Assembly (NCBI GenBank): GCA_025356595.1
Contig: JANXSQ010000357.1
Span: 1-49,911 of the forward strand
Direction: 5' to 3'
DNA from: Janthinobacterium sp.
Lineage (GTDB): Bacteria; Pseudomonadota; Gammaproteobacteria; Burkholderiales; Burkholderiaceae_D
DNA length: 49,911 nucleotides
Shown: positions 16,816 through 24,357 of the stretch, in pieces
How the letters are laid out: every line of letters starts with the position of its first letter
Numbering within the stretch: the first letter of the stretch is position 1
Program-made: the position numbers and the translations under genes
The notes under the pieces: generated by a model
Told to the model about the DNA's origin: nothing
Database searches by the model: none
What the model saw: the letters and a program-made list of their open reading frames with translations, nothing else

Positions 16816-17570
16816 ACACAGCACCCATCCTGCTTTGCCTCGGCCTGGCCGGCGTTTCCGGCGCCGCGGCGGCCGACCAGTTGGCGCGGGTGATAGAAGG
16901 CATCAAGCCTTCCATCGTCGGCATCGCCAGTTTTCAAAAAACGCGCAACCCCGCACTGGCCTTTATCGGCACCGGCTTCGTCGTCGGCGACGGCTTGACG
17001 GTGCTGACCGCCGCCCATGTCATCCCGAAGAGCCTGGACAGCGACAACAAGGAGGTCCTCGGCATCCTGGTCGGCCACGGCGACGCGGCGGAGTTCCGTC
17101 CCGGCAGCGTCAGCGGCATGGACCGTGAACATGATCTGGCGCGCCTGAGCATCAACGGCAGTGCGCTGCCGGCCCTGCGGCTGGGCGATTCGGCCACGGT
17201 GCAGGAGGGCCAGACGATGGCCTTCACCGGTTTCCCATTGGGCATGGTCCTGGGCCTGCACCACGTAACGCACCGCGCCACCATCTCCGCCATCACCCCG
17301 CTCGCCATGCCATCGCTGAACGCCCAAAGACTCGACGCCCGGCTGCTCGGCCCCTTGCAAAAGCCCATGTATTCGATCTTTCAACTCGACGCCACCGCCT
17401 ATCCCGGCAGCAGCGGCAGTCCCCTGTACGATCCCGACACGGGATTGGTGTATGGCGTGATCAATATGGTTTACGTCAAGGGCTTGAAGGAATCCGCTGT
17501 CAGCGCACCCAGCGGCATTACCTATGCGATCCCGGGCAACTTTATCCGCCAGCTCGGCGGCGTGAAATAG
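16812..17570 (+). CDS. Secreted trypsin-like serine protease
   Basis: A 252-residue chymotrypsin-fold protease with a Sec signal peptide (cleavage around GAAAA/DQ). The catalytic triad is visible: H69 in LTAAHV, D108 in EHDLARL and S201 in PGSSGSP. There is no PDZ domain, so it is not a full DegP/HtrA. The ATG overlaps the polymerase stop (ATGA), making it the third coupled gene of the prsT operon. This suggests it processes an envelope component of the EPS/PEP-CTERM system, an inference from position only. Confidence 0.85.
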   Translation: MNTAPILLCLGLAGVSGAAAADQLARVIEGIKPSIVGIASFQKTRNPALAFIGTGFVVGDGLTVLTAAHVIPKSLDSDNKEVLGILVGHGDAAEFRPGSVSGMDREHDLARLSINGSALPALRLGDSATVQEGQTMAFTGFPLGMVLGLHHVTHRATISAITPLAMPSLNAQRLDARLLGPLQKPMYSIFQLDATAYPGSSGSPLYDPDTGLVYGVINMVYVKGLKESAVSAPSGITYAIPGNFIRQLGGVK

Positions 17571-17766
17571 CGACGGCGCCGCTCGCTTTCCAGCGCGCGG
17601 GGCATCGTTCCCTCCCGCGCCCGAGCCGGCCTGTGCGGCGGCCTTGAGCGGCATCAAGCGGGGGCGCGGTTGCGCAAGCGGCCTATATTCCCGGCCATAT
17701 AATCTGCTGCAGTGCTCGGCCAATCCGGGCGGCGCGCTGCGCTTGTTGCCTTGGGGGAGACTGGTG

Positions 17767-19296
17767 ATGGAGGAGTTGATCGAACAATTACTGTCCAGTC
17801 TGAAAGGAATATGGAAATACCGCTGGCACGCGCTCATCGTCGCCTGGCTGGTGGCGGTGCTCGGTTGGATCAAGGTGGCCAGCCTGCCGGACGACTACCA
17901 GACCACGGCGCGGGTCTTCGTCGATACCCAGAGCATCCTCAAGCCGCTGTTGTCGGGCATGACCAGCATGCCGAATGTCGAGCAGCAAGTGTCCATCATG
18001 AGCCGGACCCTGCTCAGCCGGCCGAACGTGGAGCGCGTGATGCGCATGGTCGATCTCGATCTCGACGCGAAGACGGCGCGCGACCACGAACTGCAGATCG
18101 ACGAACTCATGAGCAAGATCAAAATCGGCGGCACGAGCAACAATGACATCTACACCATCAGCTACAACCACTGGAACCCCAAAATCGTCCGCGACGTGGT
18201 GCAGTCGCTGTTGACCATTTTTGTCGAGGGCAGTTTCAAAGGCAAACAGGTGGATTCGCAAAAAGCGGTGCGGTTCATTGACGAACAAATCAAGAATTAC
18301 GAGGAAAAGCTCAGTTCCGCCGAAAATCTCGTCAAGGAATTTAAATTGAAGAACAATACCCTGCTGCCGCGCCAGGGCATCGATTACGGCAGCCAGTTAC
18401 TCATGGCGGCCGACAGCCTGAACAACGCGAAACTCGAATTGACCGAGGCCGAACAGGGGCGCAACGCGATCAAGAGCCAGATTTCCGGCGACGAACCGGT
18501 GCTGGATCTTGAGTCCAACGCGGCGAGCGTCGAGAATCCCGAAATCGACGGGCGCATCGCCACGCTCAACAAAAACCTCGACGCGCTGAGGATGCAGTAC
18601 ACCGAACTGCATCCCGACATCATCGCCGCCAAGCGCCTGGTCGCGCAACTGGAGGCACGCAAGCTTGAGGAGGCGCAGTCGAAACCGGCCAACCCGGATC
18701 CCGGCAAGAACTACAGTCCGATGCTGCAACAATTGAAGGTGGCCCTCACCGACGCCGACGCCCGGGTGGCGTCGATCAAGGCCAGGACCCTGGAGTACGC
18801 CAGGCGCTACGACAAATTACTGGAGCAAAGCAATGCCGTGCCGGAGGTGGAGTCGCAACTGGCGCAATTGAACCGCGACTACATGATCAACAAGGACAAT
18901 TACGAAAAACTCATCAGCCGTCGCGAAGCGGCCAAATTGTCGGGCGAACTCAGTTCGACGACGGAAATGATGACCTTCAAAATCATCGACCCGCCGACGG
19001 TGCCGTTCCGCCCGATCGGCCCCAACCGTCCGCTGCTGTTTAGCCTCGTCCTCGGCGCCGCCCTGCTCATCGGCGGCGCCACCGCGCTGCTGATCAGCCA
19101 GATACGGCCGACCTTCCTGAGCCCCGGAGAACTGCGCGCCGCGACCGGTTTTCCGGTGCTGGGCACGGTAGCCATGAATTGGACGGATGGTGAAAAAATT
19201 AAGCGCAAGCGCGGGCTGTACGGCTTCGGCACCTGCATGACCAGCCTGTTCGTCCTGTACGGAGGGGTGATGGGGACGCTTCTCGTGAAGCTCTGA
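17767..19296 (+). CDS. XrtA-system polysaccharide chain-length determinant (Wzz-like)
   Basis: A 509-residue polysaccharide co-polymerase. ATG 17767 is chosen because GGGGGAGA lies about seven bases upstream; an in-frame extension to 17644 lacks a ribosome site. A transmembrane segment sits near residues 19-38 and another at about 420-440. Between them is a long coiled-coil periplasmic region, ending in the family motif around DPPTVPFRPIGPNRP. It matches the TIGR03007-type EPS chain-length family used with exosortase A. It regulates EPS polymer length together with the BY-kinase encoded next. A TATAAT at 17698-17703 could be its -10, with no clear -35. Confidence 0.9.
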   Translation: MEELIEQLLSSLKGIWKYRWHALIVAWLVAVLGWIKVASLPDDYQTTARVFVDTQSILKPLLSGMTSMPNVEQQVSIMSRTLLSRPNVERVMRMVDLDLDAKTARDHELQIDELMSKIKIGGTSNNDIYTISYNHWNPKIVRDVVQSLLTIFVEGSFKGKQVDSQKAVRFIDEQIKNYEEKLSSAENLVKEFKLKNNTLLPRQGIDYGSQLLMAADSLNNAKLELTEAEQGRNAIKSQISGDEPVLDLESNAASVENPEIDGRIATLNKNLDALRMQYTELHPDIIAAKRLVAQLEARKLEEAQSKPANPDPGKNYSPMLQQLKVALTDADARVASIKARTLEYARRYDKLLEQSNAVPEVESQLAQLNRDYMINKDNYEKLISRREAAKLSGELSSTTEMMTFKIIDPPTVPFRPIGPNRPLLFSLVLGAALLIGGATALLISQIRPTFLSPGELRAATGFPVLGTVAMNWTDGEKIKRKRGLYGFGTCMTSLFVLYGGVMGTLLVKL

Positions 19297-19365
19297 TTTC
19301 ATGAACGGCCAGGGCGAAGCATGCGACACGGCCCGGGCGCAGACGCACTTTCAATGAGAGGTGAT

Positions 19366-20184
19366 ATGGTAAGTTTACCGGAGCAGCCCACAGCCGGGCC
19401 AGGATGCGCGGCGCCGCCGCTGGAGCGCGCCGAGGCGTGCGAGCCCTATCTTGGGGCGCCGGCCAAGTACTGCGACATCAATCTCGCCCGCCTGCAGAAA
19501 ATGGGCATGGTGACGCAGGACGGCGGCCGCACCGCCGTGGCGGAGGATTTCCGCATCATCAAACGCCCCTTGCTGCGCAACGCACGCGGCGGCGACGGTT
19601 CCGCGCCGATCAAGCATGGCAACCTGATCGTCGTCACCAGCGCCTTGCCGGGGGAGGGGAAAACCTATTGCGCCATCAATCTGGCCATGAGCATCGCCAT
19701 GGAAATGGATATCACGGTGCTGCTGGTGGATGCAGACGTGGCGCGTCCCTCGGTGCTCAAGGTGCTGGGACTCGCCCCCCTGCCCGGACTGATGGACATT
19801 CTCCTCAGCGAGGAACTGGAATTGTCTGATGTGATCCTGAAAACCAATGTGCCGACACTGAGCATCCTGCCCGCCGGACGCAGCAACAAGCACGCGACCG
19901 AACTGCTGGCGAGTCGATCCATGAGCAACCTGCTCAGTGAGATAGCCAATCGCTACGCCGACCGCATCGTCATTTTCGACTCGCCGCCTCTGCTCATCAC
20001 CAGCGAAGCGAATGTGCTGGCCGCCCAAATGGGCCAGGTCGTGCTCGTTGTCGAAGCGGAAACGACCACCCAGCACGCCGTGAAGGAGGCGCTGCGCCAG
20101 ATCGAGGGCTGCGCCCATATTAATCTGATCTATAACAAGACCAAGGGTTTCCCTGGCGGCGACTACTATGGATATTACGACTAA
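19366..20184 (+). CDS. XrtA-associated tyrosine autokinase (BY-kinase)
   Basis: A 272-residue cytoplasmic BY-kinase. Walker A is ALPGEGKT (residues 93-100), Walker A' is VLLVDADVARP (118-128), Walker B is VIFDSPPLL, and the C-terminus is a short Tyr cluster (DYYGYYD) that is autophosphorylated. It acts with the Wzz-like protein 69 bases upstream to control EPS polymerisation and export. ATG 19366 is preferred because of GAGAGGTGAT just before it; ATG 19354 and 19321 are alternatives. The TAA stop lies inside the terminal inverted repeat of the palindromic element that follows, so the insertion touched the very end of the gene. Confidence 0.9.
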   Translation: MVSLPEQPTAGPGCAAPPLERAEACEPYLGAPAKYCDINLARLQKMGMVTQDGGRTAVAEDFRIIKRPLLRNARGGDGSAPIKHGNLIVVTSALPGEGKTYCAINLAMSIAMEMDITVLLVDADVARPSVLKVLGLAPLPGLMDILLSEELELSDVILKTNVPTLSILPAGRSNKHATELLASRSMSNLLSEIANRYADRIVIFDSPPLLITSEANVLAAQMGQVVLVVEAETTTQHAVKEALRQIEGCAHINLIYNKTKGFPGGDYYGYYD

Positions 20185-20346
20185 GAGCCTATCCCAGTAG
20201 AGAGCGTCGCCGGATGTCGGTCCATCGGGAGCGCGGACAAGGCGTGAGGAGGACGCATGGCTAGCCATGCTACGACGAGCAACGCCGTCCCCGCTTCCGA
20301 GGGGCCCGGCAGCAGGCGGCGCCTCGTCTACTGGGACAGGCTCTAA
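20182..20346. repeat. MITE-like long palindrome A
   Basis: About 165 bases with terminal inverted repeats TAAGAGCCTATCCCAGTAGA and, on the other strand, TTAGAGCCTGTCCCAGTAGA (two mismatches in 20). The arms remain imperfectly complementary inward and meet at a perfect 16-base palindrome, GCATGGCTAGCCATGC (20255-20270). No coding capacity. It could fold into one long hairpin and act as a bidirectional terminator. Confidence 0.8.
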
Positions 20347-20519
20347 GTACCCCATCGGAATAAATTGTGAGATGGCTGTGGTGCTGGTCGGAAGCGATGC
20401 AAGGCGCCCGTTCCGCCGCAGTGCGAGCACTGCAAGGGACGGGCAAGACTCGGCGTCCCCCTTGCAGCGCACCGGCCAGAGCCACAGACGTCCACACTTT
20501 ATTCTGATGGGGTACTTAG
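20343..20519. repeat. MITE-like long palindrome B
   Basis: About 177 bases abutting element A. The terminal inverted repeats are CTAAGTACCCCATC-N-GAATAAA with a single mismatch (20343-20364 and 20498-20519). Inner arms share CTGTGG, CTGG-N-CGG and TGCAAGG blocks in mirror order and meet at GCAGTGC-GA-GCACTGC (20418-20433). Its sequence differs from element A, so these are two families side by side. Confidence 0.8.
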
Positions 20520-20554
20520 CGCGCCGCGCGCATGGGCCACCCCCGCCGCCGGCG

Positions 20555-21622
20555 TCAGCCTGGCCGCGGCTGCTCCGCCGGGAACAAGCTGAGGTAGCAG
20601 CTGGCGATCTGCGCGGCCACCCGCTCCCATGTCAGGTGGCTCACCAGGGCCCGCACGGCGCCCCGTTCGGGGGGCGCCTCGAGCAGGGCGCGCACGGCCA
20701 GGCGCTGCCCGCAGGGATCATCCCAACGCACTTTTTTCAGGGCGAAGTCGGCGCCGGGCAGTTCCAGGGCGCTGTCGACGGTCATCAACACCGGAGTGCC
20801 GGCGGCCAAAGCCTCCAACACGCTGAGGGGAAAGACCTCGCCCTGGCTGGGCAGCGCCACCACGGTGGCGGCGCCGTACGCGCTGGCCAGCAAGGGGTCG
20901 GCGTGATCCAGCGCCCCCAGCCAGTTAACGTGCGGCATGCGCAGCAGGTCCTGCAGATAGACCGGGTCGCTGCGCTGCGGCGCGCCTATCAGTACCAGGG
21001 GCAGTTCGGTGTCGAGCAGGGCGCGCGCCAGTCCCAGCTGGTTTTTGTACGGGGAAATGGCGCCCACCACCAGCACGAACGGTCCTACGATGCCGGTGAC
21101 CCGGCGAAACAGGGTCTCGTCCGCACCAAAAAACTGTGGGTTCACGCCGTTCGGATACACCTGGATTTTCCCGGGCTCGATCTGGAAGCCGGAAATGATG
21201 GCCTGCCGCTCCGGTTCGCCGAGCGCGATCACGCGGTCCGCCAGTTGCAGCGCCCGCTTGCTCTGGGCGTAGTTGGTTTGGACGTTCCACGTCGTCAGCT
21301 TGCCGGTCAGACGCTCGGCGAGGCGCGCCACGATGCCCGAGCGGTGGTCCCAGGCGGGCGACAGCAGGGCCGATAGCACCACCGGCAGCCCCCGTTCCTT
21401 GGCAAGTTCGACGATACGATAGTTGCCATTGATCGCGGAAAATACATGAATCAGGTCATAGTCATCGACGCGCTCGCGCGTCGGGTCGAGCAACTCGACA
21501 CGCAGGCCGCGCGGCGGCCCCGGCGGCAGGCGGTTCAAGGCGGCGATCGTCTCGCGCACCTGGATCTGCAGGCCGCCGTCGCGCTGGAACAGCATCGGGT
21601 AGGACAAAATGCCGACGCGCAT
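20555..21622 (-). CDS. Glycosyltransferase, GT4-like
   Basis: A 355-residue GT-B fold glycosyltransferase. The ATG at 21622 has GGGGAGGGG about eight bases upstream, and the first residues MRVGILSYPM form the usual first beta strand. N-terminal acceptor-side motifs include GGLQIQVRETI and DLIHVFSA. The donor-side Rossmann domain has VYPNGVNPQFF, VGAISPYKNQ and the nucleotide-sugar E-x7-E region in SQGEVFPLSVLEALAAGTPV. Probably adds a sugar to the EPS repeat unit on the cytoplasmic side. It points against the kinase gene and is separated from it by the two palindromic elements, so the original operon order may have been broken. Confidence 0.82.
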   Translation of the reverse strand: MRVGILSYPMLFQRDGGLQIQVRETIAALNRLPPGPPRGLRVELLDPTRERVDDYDLIHVFSAINGNYRIVELAKERGLPVVLSALLSPAWDHRSGIVARLAERLTGKLTTWNVQTNYAQSKRALQLADRVIALGEPERQAIISGFQIEPGKIQVYPNGVNPQFFGADETLFRRVTGIVGPFVLVVGAISPYKNQLGLARALLDTELPLVLIGAPQRSDPVYLQDLLRMPHVNWLGALDHADPLLASAYGAATVVALPSQGEVFPLSVLEALAAGTPVLMTVDSALELPGADFALKKVRWDDPCGQRLAVRALLEAPPERGAVRALVSHLTWERVAAQIASCYLSLFPAEQPRPG

Positions 21623-21976
21623 GGATGGCCCCTCCCCTATTGAACGGACAACGGCGCTGGCCGGCGGACAAGGCCACGCCTGGAAAGCGCGCGGTACCCA
21701 GCACGAGGCGGGCGATGCGCACCGACGCGGGCATTGCAAGGCCACTCGATCCCGTATTGGAATGATATAGAGCGCCGGGCGGACGGGCCTGATGCGCGTC
21801 AAGCGCCCGGGGCCCCACAGTCGCCGCGTGCCGAAGCTTGCGCCGATTCAAATGGTGCGGCGGTTGGCCGGTGTTTAATGGCTACAGTCTGCATACGCTT
21901 GGCGCTGCGTCCCTTCCGGCGGTGCAGCCCTTCGTTCCGCGCCGGCGCGATGAATGGTCCGTCCGATGGAGTTCTT
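21623..21976. other. Divergent intergenic region
   Basis: About 354 bases between the minus-strand glycosyltransferase and the plus-strand acyl carrier protein. It should hold both promoters. I looked for sigma-54 sites because PrsR is a sigma-54 activator; the nearest candidate, on the minus strand around 21734-21750, has the wrong -24/-12 spacing. No repeat or RNA gene is recognised. Confidence 0.4.
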
Positions 21977-22222
21977 ATGCCCCACCTCGAAGCGATGAAA
22001 AACATCCTCTCCAACACGCTTGGCCTGCGCCGCGCCGAACTGAGCGCCGACACGCCGCTGCTGGGCGCCATGGGCGAACTCGACTCCATGGCCACCGTCG
22101 GCCTCATCGCGGCGCTGGAGGCGCATTTCGGCATCGCCATCGCGGACGATGATGTGCACGCCCGCCATTTCGCCACGCTGGGCAGCCTGACCGCCTTCGT
22201 GCGCGAGCGGACACGCACATGA
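21977..22222 (+). CDS. Acyl carrier protein, EPS-locus associated
   Basis: An 81-residue acyl carrier protein. The phosphopantetheine attachment site is S37 in GELDSMA, within a four-helix ACP-like pattern. ATG 21977 follows GGAG with a five-base gap; upstream in-frame codons give a non-homologous extension. Lone ACPs are known beside exosortase-A EPS genes with an acyl-AMP ligase, presumably carrying an acyl group that modifies the sugar or protein, but no ligase is present here. Its stop overlaps the next start in an ATGA. Confidence 0.85.
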   Translation: MPHLEAMKNILSNTLGLRRAELSADTPLLGAMGELDSMATVGLIAALEAHFGIAIADDDVHARHFATLGSLTAFVRERTRT

Positions 22223-22971
22223 AGGCGCCGCCGCCGTCCGCCCCCGGCCGCGCCGGCCGCTGGAAGGGAGGCACTGCCGTGTGCGCCCTTCTGCTGTACG
22301 CGGTCTGCGTCTGCGCGCGCGCCCAATGCGGCACCGCCGAGCGCATCAACAGCGGCGGCGACTACATCGACCCGAACGACAGCGGCAAGCTGAGGACGGT
22401 CGAGAGCGCGCATTTCACCAAGGACGTCGAAACCCTGGTGCGCGGCGCCTCGTCCAGCGTCGGCGACGACATCGCCTATACGCTGGGCCACTTCCCCAAC
22501 CATCACAGGGCGCTGGCCTCGATCGCCAAACTGGCTTTGCGCAACAAGACCGGCAAGGTCGCCGGCGCCAAGTTCACGGTCGTTTGCTACTTTGAGCGGG
22601 CCATCCAGTTCAGCCCGAAAGACCCGTCCGTGAGAATGATTTACGCGTCTTACCTGATCGCCGTCGGCCAGCCCGACACGGCCTTGCTGCAATTGCGCGA
22701 AGCCTTGCAGCAGGCGCCGCGCCATCCCACCCTCAACTACAACCTGGGCTTGCTGTATGCGAAGAGAAAGGACTACGAGCAGGCGCGCATCTACGCCTGG
22801 AAGGCCTACGAGCTCGGTTTTCCGCTGCCCGGCCTGAAAAATCAATTGAGCGCCGCCGGCCAGTGGCGGGAGGCGCCGCCGATGCCGCCGCCGTCACCCG
22901 CCGCTCCGGCGACGCGGGTTCCGGACGAGGGAGCACCGCCGGCGCGGGAAAAAAGCCCGGCGCCCGACTGA
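22219..22971 (+). CDS. Exported TPR-containing protein
   Basis: A 250-residue protein with an N-terminal signal peptide (hydrophobic stretch AVCALLLYAVCVC, cleavage after ARA). Residues ~115-215 hold two to three tetratricopeptide-like repeats (FERAIQFSPKDPSVRMIYA; LNYNLGLLYAKRKDYEQA). The C-terminal ~35 residues are Pro/Ala-rich and disordered. I do not recognise a named family. It is translationally coupled to the acyl carrier protein (ATGA) and converges on prsR, so an EPS-related envelope role is an inference from position. Confidence 0.75.
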   Translation: MKAPPPSAPGRAGRWKGGTAVCALLLYAVCVCARAQCGTAERINSGGDYIDPNDSGKLRTVESAHFTKDVETLVRGASSSVGDDIAYTLGHFPNHHRALASIAKLALRNKTGKVAGAKFTVVCYFERAIQFSPKDPSVRMIYASYLIAVGQPDTALLQLREALQQAPRHPTLNYNLGLLYAKRKDYEQARIYAWKAYELGFPLPGLKNQLSAAGQWREAPPMPPPSPAAPATRVPDEGAPPAREKSPAPD

Positions 22972-22982
22972 GGCCCCGCCGC

Positions 22983-24329
22983 TCACTTGATGCCGTGATG
23001 GCCCATCAAGTCGTACAGCGTCGGCCGGCTCACCCCCAGCAACTCGGCGGCCTTGAGGATGTTGCCGTCGGCCCGCGCCAGCGCCTTCACCATCACCCGG
23101 TACTCGGCCGCGTCGCGCGCCTGGCGCAGATTGATCGCCTCCTCGACGGCGCAGGCCTGCGGCAGGCCCAGATCATCGACACCGATCTGCGGCCCGTCCG
23201 ACATGATCACGGCCCGTTTGATGCAGTTCTCCATTTCCCGCACATTGCCCGGCCAGCCATAGGACTCGATCGCCGCCAGCGCGGCGGCGCTGAAGTGCAG
23301 CGACGGCCGCCCCTCGCTGGCGCACAGTTTGTTCTTGAAATGGTGCGCGAGCAGGGCGCTGTCGCCGACCCGCTCGCGCAGCGGCGGAATCATCAGCACG
23401 ATCTCGCTGAGGCGGTAAAACAGGTCTTCGCGGAAGCGCCCGGCGCAGGCCTGTTCCTTCAGGTTCTGGTGCGTCGCGCAGACGATGCGCACGTCGACGG
23501 CGATCTCGGTGCGCCCGCCGATGCGCTCGATCACGCGCTCCTGCAGGAAGCGCAACAGCTTGGCCTGCAAGCCCGGCGCCATGTCGCCTATCTCGTCGAG
23601 AAAGAAGGTGCCGCCGTGGGCCAGTTCGATCTTGCCCAGGGTCAGCTTGGCGGCGCCCGTGAACGCGCCCTTTTCATAGCCGAACAACTCGCTCTCGAGC
23701 AGGTTTTCCGGAATCGCCGCGCAATTGATGGCGACGAAGCGCTTGTCGTGGCGCGCGCTGAGCGCATGCAGGCCGCGCGCGATCAATTCCTTGCCGCTGC
23801 CCGAGTCGCCCAGCAACATCACCGTGGCCGACGAGGGCGCCACCTTTTCCACGCTGCGGCACAACTTGAGCATGCCGGGATCGCGGCTGACGATGCCGGC
23901 CAGCGGAGAATCGGCCTGGGTTTGCAACATGCGGCGGTTTTCCTGTTGCATGGCGTGCAGATAGAAGGCGCGCTCGATCACCAGCGCCAGCATGTCGGCG
24001 TCGAAGGGTTTCTGGTGGAAATCATACGCGCCCATGGCGATGGCCTTCAAGGCGTTGGCGCGGTCCTGGTTGCCCGAGAGGATGATCACCTTGCTGTCCG
24101 GCGCCAGGGCGAGGATTTGCTGCAGGGTGGCCAGCCCCTCGCTGGCGCCGTCCGGGTCGGGCGGCAAGCCCAGATCCATGGTCACCACCGCCGGCATGTG
24201 GCGCCGCATATGCGCCAGCGCCGCTTCGCGCTCGCCGGCCGCCAGGACCTCGTAGGCCGACAGGCTCCAGCGCAATTGCTTTTGCAAGCCTGCGTCGTCC
24301 TCGATCACCAACACTTTTTGCTTGGACAT
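22983..24329 (-). CDS. prsR: PEP-CTERM-box response regulator PrsR (sigma-54 activator)
   Basis: A 448-residue NtrC-type regulator. The receiver domain has D11, D12 and phospho-acceptor D52 plus K107. The central AAA+ domain has Walker A GDSGSGK (174-180) and the sigma-54 contact loop GAFTGA (221-226). A Fis-type helix-turn-helix occupies the C-terminus (AAELLGVSRPTLYDLMGHHG). The family switches on PEP-CTERM and EPS genes with RpoN. The start at 24329 has GGAGG upstream. It lies 28 bases after prsK, its kinase partner. Confidence 0.95.
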   Translation of the reverse strand: MSKQKVLVIEDDAGLQKQLRWSLSAYEVLAAGEREAALAHMRRHMPAVVTMDLGLPPDPDGASEGLATLQQILALAPDSKVIILSGNQDRANALKAIAMGAYDFHQKPFDADMLALVIERAFYLHAMQQENRRMLQTQADSPLAGIVSRDPGMLKLCRSVEKVAPSSATVMLLGDSGSGKELIARGLHALSARHDKRFVAINCAAIPENLLESELFGYEKGAFTGAAKLTLGKIELAHGGTFFLDEIGDMAPGLQAKLLRFLQERVIERIGGRTEIAVDVRIVCATHQNLKEQACAGRFREDLFYRLSEIVLMIPPLRERVGDSALLAHHFKNKLCASEGRPSLHFSAAALAAIESYGWPGNVREMENCIKRAVIMSDGPQIGVDDLGLPQACAVEEAINLRQARDAAEYRVMVKALARADGNILKAAELLGVSRPTLYDLMGHHGIK

Positions 24330-24357
24330 ATGTCCGCCTCCGTCTTTCTGGCTCCCC

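Noticed and set aside
17663-17678. Possible sigma-54 site (GG-N10-GC with TTGC) before the chain-length gene
   Set aside because: The -12 half fits but the -24 half is only GG in a run of G; in GC-rich DNA this is expected by chance.
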